A DNA stretch of 64,000 nt from the NCBI RefSeq assembly GCF_047496725.1, contig NC_132986.1:9198031-9262030 (forward strand), written 5' to 3'. The notes below the pieces were generated by a model. That model was given only the letters and a program-made list of their open reading frames with translations. It was not told the origin of the DNA and searched no databases. The position numbers and the translations under genes were made by a program. Shown piece after piece: positions 55,501-64,000 of the stretch. Position 1 is the first letter of the stretch. The number at the start of each line of letters is the position of its first letter. Origin of the DNA: Anoplolepis gracilipes (taxonomy: Eukaryota > Arthropoda > Insecta > Hymenoptera > Formicidae).

Positions 55501-56754
55501 CAACGAATTTCGTTGCGCGTTTATTCTTTCTCTCTTTCTCCTTCGTATGACAAGATTCTCAAGATTGACTGAAAAAAGCGTAAACGAAGAACGATAGGAA
55601 CGGTTTACGCATTTTCATGTACAGGACGACCCCATTATATTCTCTTCGTATATGCGTATTGATACATTCACATGTATTGATGCATTTTTTTAATTTTTTT
55701 AGAAAAAACATTGCGGCTTATCACTGTTAATGCCACACTTCTCCAACACGTATATGTATTTCTTTAATACCCAAGCGATATAAAAAGTTGAGCATCGTAT
55801 TTTTCCTGTTGCGTACCCTCGATAATTATACGTCAAGAGGATTATTGATGAAAGTATAGATTCGCGTTTCGTGACAGCGAAGGAAAACCGTGTAACCGTC
55901 CACAGTTAAGGTCGTAGTGCGAACGTCTCCCTCGGTTATGCAAAACGGGTTTCAGAGCATTGCTCGGTTAACATTAATCCTAATTAAATTAATTGCTTTC
56001 TTCCTATTTAAATCGCGAAGAATAGTCAAAGTGAAAAAAATGGCGATAATTTACGTCAATAACACTAAATCTTATAATTAAAATCTTTTTGAGAATCGAA
56101 TTATGCAACTTTTTTTGTTTCCCTTGATCGTTCTTGTGTAGAAAATAATTCATTCTAACTCCTTGTTAGAATTAATTAACCGAGACTTAGCTAAAGGCTA
56201 CTTAACCATGTAAAAGTTTGTGTTTACGAGTTTAGCGTGTGAAGCGTTTTAAACTCGGAAAAACACGTTTCTTTCTACATTCTAACATCAATAAGAAATT
56301 CAGAAAATATTTTTCAATTAGAAACCTGAAATATTCACTAGCTCGCTAGTAAGTCGTCAAATGTCTTAAGGCAATTTTCGAGGTTTGAAGCATCCGTAAA
56401 TTGAAAAATGTTTGAGATTAAATTAAGATCAAATACTTTTTCATAATTTCAAAATTCAGCCGTTTCGCACGCTAAATCAACGTTCTTTCGTACAATAGTG
56501 TTCAACTTGCGTACAACAGAATCGCGGCGGCTCGAGTATTAAGAACATGTTACTCCATGTTCTTTTTTCTTAGCTTATAACGTTCGAGAACATGTTCCTT
56601 TTTTTGCGTACACATTCTGTAACTCGCTCTGTGCGCGCAATCTCAAGTAATCTAGCTACTACGTAGTGCACGTGATCGCTGTCCGGGTGTCCGTAATCGC
56701 ATATGGCACCAACAAAAAATAATAATAATAAGGCTTAATGATTGTAGCGGTGGG
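55501..56754 (-). other. hep: Probable 3' untranslated region of hep
   Basis: Follows the hep stop. Sequence complexity is higher than in the spacer beyond it, and a minus-strand AATAAA is at 55525-55520, about 1.23 kb after the stop. A GC-richer stretch at about 55,860-55,970 may be conserved. The end point is inferred. Confidence 0.4.
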
Positions 56755-59700
56755 TTATGGCGGCGGAGGTCTCCTTTGAGGTTCGGGCGTGTAGCGCAAA
56801 CGAGCTCGCACGTGCTGCGGACTGCCAGGCACCGAATTGCTCTCTGATAATCTCCTAGGCGGTGGTTGAGGCGGAGAAGGCGAGACGTACCTTGAAGAAG
56901 CCAAATAATTCGTCGTACATATTTTTTTCATATCGTTGAAAATTGATATACAAATAATAATTGTAAGATGTTATCTTTTTAGCAAATAAACAGTGATTAA
57001 AAAAACATACCTTCGCGGACAAGAAGGAGACGCCTGATCGATTAAGTTCCTCCTAAGGGCAAGCGGGGACTCGCCGCGACTTAGTCTCGGTGGTGGTTCC
57101 GGCGAAGGAGCGCGTTCGCTACCGAGTCTGAGGCGCACGTAAGACGCGAAACGCTTCTTCGCGGACTCCTTGCCAATAACCTGCTGCGATGGCATCGTCA
57201 GGGATGACGGTGGTGACTCCTGCTTCAGCTGATGAGCGAAACGGGAGATCAACAATTGCGGACTAGTGGAGCCATGGGATCCCTGCGGCGGTGGTTCCGA
57301 AGGAAACCTGTATCCAAAAAAAAAAGCAAGCAATAATATATTTATTATATTTCTAATATAAAATCTTTTCTTAGCAATTAGTTGTAGAAAAAAAATACAC
57401 ATGGTTTTTCATTAAATGATTATATACATAAATATATATAACAAATATTTATATATGAAATATGTTTATAAACTAATTCTATAAATGAAATTATAAAGTA
57501 TGTTAGTTCATATTAAGCTGACAAGAGGAAACTGATTAAAAAGACTTATATATCAAAAGATAATAAAAAATACAAATTAATCGATTCGAATTACCTCTTG
57601 CGGTTGATCATGGGACTACCGTAGATGTCCTGCGTCTGTGGGTAGGTTTGTGGTGCCGAGGGTTGCTGTGACGGCAGTTGTGCGAGTCGTTGTTGGAAAA
57701 ATGGCGAATAACGGCCACCACTATCACACATGACAGGTGGTGGCGGTTGAATGACAGGCGGATCAACATTCTCTCGCCGCCAGGGCGAGTAATCTCTGGC
57801 GAAGGGACTCAGAGATCTCGAGACACCTCCTTGCCATCGATCTGTCTTGTTGCCACTATCACGTTCATCATAGCGACCAATGCGATATGGAGAATAGGGT
57901 CGATCTTTGTTGTCCAGGTTGGTGTCTTGCGCCTTATAAGGAGAGAACGGCCTCGTCGTTGTCATCTCCTGTTTATTTTGGCCATTCGTTGTCGCGCAGC
58001 GATTTGAGGAATAATCATGCTTGATGATCTGCTCATGTTGCCGGTAAGGCGAGTAGGGCCGCGGCGGCAGATTCGATTCTGGCTGATCCATCGCGGCATC
58101 CTTAGATGCCGGCGGCGAGAACGGCCGGGCGATCTCCTTTCGGCGAAGAGCATATGGACTATAGGACACATAGTTCGTGCCGTTCTCACTATTGGAGCGT
58201 TGATGAAACGGCAAAAAGCCGGAATTCGGCGATTCTCTGAAGCTGCTATTAATGTTGCTCCTCAGGAAAGCCGGCACTTCGGATTGCGCCCGAAGATGGG
58301 CTGTCTGTTTCAAAGACACGTGACCCGAAACTCGCTGTTGTTGCATGTGTCCTGGTAACCTGAAACTGGATTGCGGTCTGGATAAATTTTCTTCGAGAAT
58401 ACAATTGATATCTATCAGCGTGAAAGTGCGATTTCTCTCTCTCCCTCTCACTCTTTTTAATTTTTTCAATACGTATATATGTATGTGTATGTCAGTATTA
58501 CCCAGTAATTACCGTATTGTGATGATTCTGTAAAAAATTTTAGCTTAGGTTTAAAGAAGTTAATAGTTAGAGCAAAGCATTAATCTTTAAATGTGCATGC
58601 AATAAACACACAAACGAGAAAATTCTCTTTATAAGATATTCTTTGGTACCAGATTGCATATGTCAGACCTATAAATCACGCCGAAAACTTTCATGTAATA
58701 TCATAGAGCATCTTTCTTGTCAAATAAGTCAAGTAAGTTGGGACGAGTTACATGTGATAATTTAAAATAATAAAATTTTGCACTAAAGTACAATGTAAAT
58801 CGATGAATATTTTACTGAGAAAATTTTTAATATCTAAAGTAATATTTAATGTTTAAAAAGTAATATAATTAAAAACTTTTTTATTAAAATATGTATATGA
58901 TTTCATAATCTTCTTTAGCAATAGTTATATTAATCTCGCCCTAATTTGCGATAAGCAAAAATTCACTACTGAAAAAAACAATACATAAACTGCATAAAAA
59001 AGAAAAGTGGCGTGTGTATGGGGAAGAATTATGCGTGCATTGCGACAAACGAAGTCTAATAGATCGTTAATCGCAATAAGAAATAGGTGAAAAAAAGAGA
59101 AACGAAAATATATTGAAATAAATAAAAAAACAATGCTTACCGTGAGTGAGGGTTGAAGGATGGGGTGTGTAACAGGCGCGTGCACAAACCAAACAACTCG
59201 AAATGAAAATTGGGCAGATATTTGGGTACTCTGAGTAGTAGTAGAAGTAGTAATAGTAATAGTGGAGTGGTCTGTTTTACCTTTTTTTTCTTATTTTTTT
59301 AATCTCTTTCGGGAATCTTAACCAGTTTGTCCAGGAAGGAGTGGAAGAGGGAAGGGATGAAGAAATGAGAGAGGAAAGGTATGCTACGCCGCACTGCCTC
59401 CCTCAAGCTCAACGCTGCAACACAATTCAACACGCACGCAAACTTATAATTTGAAAAAATAAACTATAAATGTCAAAAAAAAAATTTTTGAACAAAATAG
59501 TAGCAAAGTAAATTATATACTTGTATATATAACGGAAATATGTAAGTGTGTGTTTTGAGTATTTTGCATTTTCTTAAATTCACTGACAAATTCACAAATC
59601 GCAATATTAGTTGCATCAATAGATTGAAAAAATCGATATACAATTAACAATAGAATCCTCTGATTAAAAGCTGGAAACGTCACAATGCCAAGACTTTTCG

Positions 59701-60403
59701 CTAATATCCAATAACAAGTCAATTCGTAAAACGTTTTGTTCAATTTTGAAATTGTTTTGATACCAATGATATCTGATTATAAAAATATGTTAAGTATGTG
59801 AGATTTTTGCAAATTGTTCGTAAAATATAATTACATCTGGTTATTTTCAAAAGATAAAAAAAGAGATAACCAAACCAAAGAAATCAGTATATTTATTAGT
59901 TAGGAATCTCATGCCGTGTTTAAAATTCGTAATTTCGTTGTCAGACTAGCGTTATCAACAAATATATTATCACCCTGACCATCTTATCATGTGATATTAA
60001 GTTTCCTAAATATCAATTTCTAAGAAAAACAAACAGCAATTAATGAATCTTAGTTCCCACCTTGGTTCTAGCTGCCGCATGACTTTGCCGAACCACTGGA
60101 AACCGGAGTTCGTTAAAGTGGAATTTGTCTCGACATCTTGTGGAACATCATACTTGCGGATAAACGGGTGTTCCATAAGCTTGTGGTATTTGGGTCGATG
60201 CTTGTAATTTTTTGTAAGGCAGCAACTGACAAAGCTCCTAAACTCCTTGGAAAAGGGCGCATCCACTGGAAGAGACGGAGGATCGTCTTGTACTACTCTG
60301 CTCAGTACCTATGAGTAGAGAATAGTAAATGTAAGTAAACAGAATGTGAGTAATAAACAGAGTAATAAAAAAATTGCAAAATATAATTTCTTGAAAGGAT
60401 ATA

Positions 60404-60476
<73 letters not shown>

Positions 60477-62801
60477 GAAATTTCAATATCGAATTCGATC
60501 AACATCAAATTAAAAAAACGAAATAATCATTTTGTGATACTTATATAATAATCTAATTATTTATAGATATAATATTTTGTCCATATATATTTATTTATAA
60601 CATTTTGCAAATAGAAATGGAAGAATTCAAAAATTATTTTTTTTCTATATAGATAAGTTCAAATGGAAAGAATAAAGAAAGAAAAGCTTACTTCAAAATC
60701 AGTCTTGCAGTCTCGATAAGGAAATACTCCCGTAGCTAGTTCCACTAGAGTAATGCCTAGACTCCACACATCCGCCCTTATATCATAATCTGGCTTAGTA
60801 GGATCGGGTGGGTCTATTCTTTCAGGCTATATAAAAAAACAGTAAAAATAGAGTTTTTCACTTGTATATTATATAAAAAATGTAAACATTCTTTAACATC
60901 GTGATTTATGTGTACTTACAGCCATGTACGCCGCACATCCAGCGCTTCTTGTCTTTGCTTTACTGTCAACCAATCTACCGGATATCCCAAAATCGCAAAG
61001 TTTCACTCCTCCCGACTCATCCAGTAATATATTACTAGGTTTCACATCTCTATGAATAACACCATGTTTTTCTTTCAGGTACGACAACGCCTTTACTGTC
61101 TAAAAAAGAAAAATGGAATAAAATCTTTTTTATAATTCCAGAGTCATTACAAAAAATTATTCAGAATATTTTAATTCAAATTTTAAGATAAAAAAATTGC
61201 AAAAATTATAATTTTGTTATAAATATATAGATTTGTTTTTTACTATATATAGATTTTTTACTATCTTCCTAAAAATCTTTTGAAAACTGTGTTAAACATT
61301 TCCAGATAATAACTTTGAAATTCGAGATAAAAACAAAAGAAACTTACTGCTACTGTAACTTTGCCTAAGAAATCCTCAGGTATCGCTTGTCTGCTGCGCT
61401 TCAATAGCTTATCCAGACATGTTGCCATCAGCTCCATGCAAATCCATACGTCAGATTCGGTAATGAAACAGCCTAGGCACTGTACAATATATGGACAGTC
61501 ATGTGATTTGAGTACAACATCAAGATCCATGATTATCCTCTTGTTCTCCTCTGTATTTCCAGAACGTCGCATCTGTTTTACAGCAATCACCACACCACTG
61601 GGTTTGTGCCTCATTTTGACAACATGTCCACAGGTACCATTACCAAGTTCGCCTAAATGCTCCAAATCTTTCATCTCTGTCTGATATCTTTGGCCATTAA
61701 TGTTTAGGATACCATTCATCTTCATGATCTCTTGCAACTTTGACTCAAACTCGCTGTCATGTTTCTTTGGTGGTATTATTTGCGATACTGGTAAATCCAA
61801 CTGTCTTCTAGGTCGTGTCGGGGTACCCATATCTCCGACTATCGAGAAATATGTCTATTATTTTAATGTACAATATAATGTGCTTTAAGTTTACTCTAAT
61901 TCTAGTTATAGTTTATATGTTGACAATTATAGTTTATATGCGTATATATACATATGAAATATACGCAAATAAGTAAAATAAATCTACAATGTACTTAAGA
62001 AATAATTTTTGAGTTTATAGATTAAAAAGTATTTTAATTCCAAAAGCTTAAACTCATATTTAATAAATTTATATGTTAATTAATATAAATTTATATCTAA
62101 ATATATAATTTATTTATTTATTAATATAAAATTATATTAATCCATTCAATGTTTTGATATTTACCTTTAGTATTGCAACAAGTTTTTAACATTATTTGAT
62201 ATCAGAATTGTGTTTTTTATTAATTATATATATTAACTACATTTTAATATATTACATAACAATAAAAATGTTTAAGATTTAACTCTAGTTTAACAAAAAC
62301 AAGCAAATGGAACTTAATAAGATCCATGTTCACAAAATGCAGATAAACAAAAGGGATAAAAATAACCGAGAAGCAATCTCGTAGAAGAAATATTATTTTA
62401 TCATCCATTATAGACATGAAAAATATATCGCTAGTCGTCAGGACGCGGAAATTCGTAAGATCAACAATGGTCAACAAATCGAAACGATCAACATAACCTG
62501 TATATACATAATCGTACGATCGTGTAACCGCGACGCGTCATCGAGGGGATATCGATCAGGGGAAGAAAAATCCATCGTCGAAGAGATTCGCGAGGATTCT
62601 CCTTTAGCTTAGAGCAACGTGCTTACGTTGTCGAGGTCTGCGAAGCGCGGGACTTGACACGGGGCCCGTCGACGGGTGCAGCAGACCCGTGTTCGGGTGT
62701 CCACCGATCTCGCCGCCCTGCCTGTCCCTGTCCCGCGACTCGTTCTCCGCTCGCAACCGTTCCTCCAGGCTCATGATCTTCTTCTCCAGAGTGCTCGACA
62801 T
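56755..62801 (-). CDS. hep: MAP kinase kinase hemipterous/MKK7 (JNK pathway), complete, 8 coding exons
   Basis: Dual-specificity kinase that phosphorylates JNK. Coding exons: 62801-62627, 61838-61348, 61099-60920, 60826-60692, 60308-60061, 58377-57595, 57307-57011, 56890-56755; total 2,445 nt, 814 residues, all GT/AG with matching phases. The N-terminus is a short predicted coiled coil (MSSTLEKKIMSLEERL), as in MKK7. A basic-hydrophobic JNK-docking motif (RPRRQLDLP) lies at 67-75. Kinase domain ~117-390: P-loop GNGTCGHV 124-131, Lys146 in AVK, catalytic HRDVKPSN 238-245, DFG 258-260, activation loop DSKAKT with Ser268 and Thr272 at the known phospho-acceptor places, then SAGCAAYMAPER. The ~400-residue tail (410-814) is Pro/Ser-rich, with repeated RP(F/Y)SP(Y/F) units, unlike the short vertebrate tail. 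Met62 could start a shorter form. The long intron 60060-58378 contains an in-frame cassette exon (separate entry). MKK7 subtype is well supported by the docking site, coiled coil and kinase sequence. Confidence 0.96.
59141..59230 (-). CDS. hep: Candidate alternative cassette exon of hep (30 codons)
   Basis: Inside the hep intron after the kinase domain. On the minus strand a pyrimidine-rich tract (repeated CTACTA/TTACTA) ends in CAG at 59233-59231, and a GTAAGC donor sits at 59140-59135. The 90 nt between are stop-free in the hep frame and phase-symmetric (2 in, 2 out), so inclusion adds 30 residues (beginning VPKYLPNF..., ending ...HTPSFNPHS) without shifting frame, giving 844 residues. It would lie just after the kinase domain, before the Ser-Pro-rich tail. 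Matching phase, strong donor and good acceptor argue for a real alternative exon. No expression evidence is available here. Confidence 0.6.
59384..59414 (-). CDS. hep: Possible alternative terminal exon of hep (short C-terminus)
   Basis: Just 5' of the cassette exon within the same intron, an acceptor-like TTGTGTTGCAG ends at 59415. Read in the phase left by the kinase-domain exon, it encodes about ten residues (SVELEGGSAA) and then TAG at 59386-59384. Use of this acceptor with a local poly(A) site would give a kinase with almost no tail, resembling the short MKK7 architecture of vertebrates. The evidence is only an acceptor motif and phase, and a stop after ten codons is easily met by chance. 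Confidence 0.22.
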
Positions 62802-63851
62802 CGCGTCCGCGCGCGCGCGCGCGGGCCTCTCGACGCGGCTACGTGTTGCGTTGTGTCGCACTCCACACCAACACCAGGCTCACCGGACTCGCCGCACCGT
62901 CGTCGTGCACCTGATATTTGACAATTTTCGCATCACTCTACGCCGCTCTGTCTGCCCCTTTTTGGCAGCGAGCACTGCGCCGCCGGTCCGCACTCCGCAC
63001 GCGTTCGCAGGTCTGCCAACCTCGTAACTCGTGACTCGTGATTCGTGAGCGAGCCCGCGCTACACGCTCATAATTACCGCTCAGATTAGGTTAGGTGTTT
63101 CATTATTTATACATGTAATTATATATATTAATTTTTTTAGCTGGACTCTGAATGGAATCAGATATCTTTTAAAGTTCGAAAGCAAAGAAAAGAAAATGAA
63201 AAATGCAAAAAGTTGAGCTAAAAAAACAAACTTTATATCGCGTTTATCTTATAAATTATTTCAATCATTATTTAATATTTTAGCACATATAGAATTTTAC
63301 GAGGCGACATGAATGATTCTCATTTTTACAACTTTTTATTGCATTGTAATATTTATATACACTCTTTAAAACATTTATTATTATTGCAATAAGAAATTTT
63401 AATATAACTTTGTCGAAAAACTGATTCGCTAATATTGTGGGAAATTTTTTTGAAATTTAAAAAATTCTCTATTCGATAGCCAATGGCTGCGTTCAGCAGA
63501 GAAAGCAAATTAGTGAGCGCTTTAGCAAATTAGTGATTCTTTATTGTGATTGGTTTCTGCACTTAGATCCAATGATAATCTAAATCTAAAAAGAACCAAT
63601 CACAATAAAGAATCATTAAGCGCTCACTGAGCCAATCAGTATATGTTTGACAGACTGGTTGCTGTGTTTGAACGATATATAACTATCTATAATATATGTG
63701 ATTTATGATTGAAATTAAACTATCCGATTGGCCAAAGCGCATCGCATGCCCATGCGTGAATTCGTTTGAAGTTTGAAATATATGCCGCCATGTTGTTTAT
63801 AACGAGAAATAATATTTTGCTGCGACAAGTTGTGCTTGATAATACTCGATA
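62802..63851. promoter_or_regulatory. Divergent promoter between hep and the plus-strand gene
   Basis: The ~1 kb between the two opposing ATGs. The hep side (62,802-63,070) is CpG-rich with a CG-dinucleotide run; the other side is AT-rich but contains six CCAAT/ATTGG boxes (63480, 63549, 63569, 63596, 63632, 63727), of the type bound by NF-Y, plus a GCCGCCATG element near 63784. A large imperfect hairpin (63512-63628) is embedded in it. The two halves may be separate promoters. Confidence 0.6.
63512..63628. repeat. Large inverted repeat in the divergent promoter
   Basis: Arms 63512-63554 and 63594-63628 share AGTGAGCGCTT and TGATTCTTTATTGTGATTGG in inverted orientation, with a ~39-nt AT-rich loop. 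The left arm carries an extra ~10 nt from a local tandem duplication of AGCAAATTAGTGA. Each arm places a CCAAT box next to the loop. It could be a palindromic MITE remnant or a local palindrome; no terminal target duplication was identified. Confidence 0.75.
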
Positions 63852-63966
63852 ATGGCTACGGCTGATGTATCGCACTTTGATGAGGAATGTAAATCTGAGA
63901 AGATCGTTTACAAACGAAGGTCATCGATTTTTCACACGCAAATCATAACATGCGATCAAACTCAAG
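63852..63966 (+). CDS. First coding exon of an unidentified gene, partial (continues past the window)
   Basis: An ATG at 63852 opens a 115-nt frame (begins MATADVSHFDEECKSEKIVY) ending at a CTCAAG|GTTAGT splice donor (exon end 63966); the frame would hit TAG immediately past the donor, so splicing is required. It encodes 38 residues plus one base of the next codon: an acidic start, then a short basic stretch (KRR), with no signal peptide or known motif. I do not recognise the family. The gene is divergent from hep, whose ATG is 1,050 bp away, and a GCCGCCATGTTG sequence (YY1/Pho-like core, common near insect and vertebrate transcription starts) lies about 60 bp upstream. The rest is outside the window. 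Confidence 0.6.
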
Positions 63967-64000
63967 GTTAGTCCACTTTGCAAAATGTAATATTTTAATT

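Noticed and set aside
1..64000. tRNA, rRNA, CRISPR arrays, bacterial-type operons and transposase genes
   Set aside because: No T-loop/A-box pattern, no spaced identical repeats and no transposase or reverse-transcriptase motifs were seen in either strand by eye; a tRNAscan or repeat-library search could still find degraded copies.

Overview
The window looks like an AT-rich insect genome, most likely a hymenopteran and plausibly an ant. The reasons are compact introns with GT/AG borders, abundant (GA/CT)n and (TA)n microsatellites, CpG-containing promoters in an AT-rich background, and two recognisable metazoan genes. The exact species cannot be read from the sequence.

Layout. Positions 1 to about 41,290 hold no protein-coding gene that I can support. 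This is a long non-coding stretch, either intergenic or intronic to a gene outside the window. It carries microsatellites, hairpin elements, scattered islands of higher GC that look like regulatory sequence, a candidate non-coding first exon at about 12.2-12.37 kb, a TATA-containing GC-rich island at 31.12-31.5 kb, and a striking dispersed duplication. In that duplication, 10,306-12,120 is copied at 23,913-25,670, and the copy sits between two ~0.3 kb direct repeats. Positions 41.29-42.86 kb are a GC-rich, CCAAT-box promoter-like block present in three diverged copies, two in tandem and one inverted.

The right third holds the genes. A complete 12-coding-exon gene on the minus strand (51,999 to 44,657) encodes a 1,307-residue G9a/EHMT histone H3K9 methyltransferase, with AT-hooks, a Cys-rich domain, ankyrin repeats, pre-SET, SET and post-SET. 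Next, also on the minus strand, an 8-coding-exon gene (62,801 to 56,755) encodes an 814-residue MAP kinase kinase of the hemipterous/MKK7 family (JNK pathway), with a long Ser-Pro-repeat tail. An in-frame 90-nt cassette exon would give 844 residues. For both genes I checked every exon border by eye for GT/AG and reading phase, and the exon lengths sum to a multiple of three. A third gene starts on the plus strand at 63,852, divergent from hep; only its first coding exon (39 residues, unrecognised) lies in the window.

The two complete genes are unrelated in biochemical role: nuclear chromatin silencing versus cytoplasmic stress signalling. The hep/third-gene pair shares a ~1 kb divergent promoter rich in CCAAT boxes and containing a large hairpin. 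No tRNA, rRNA, CRISPR or autonomous transposon coding sequence was recognised.
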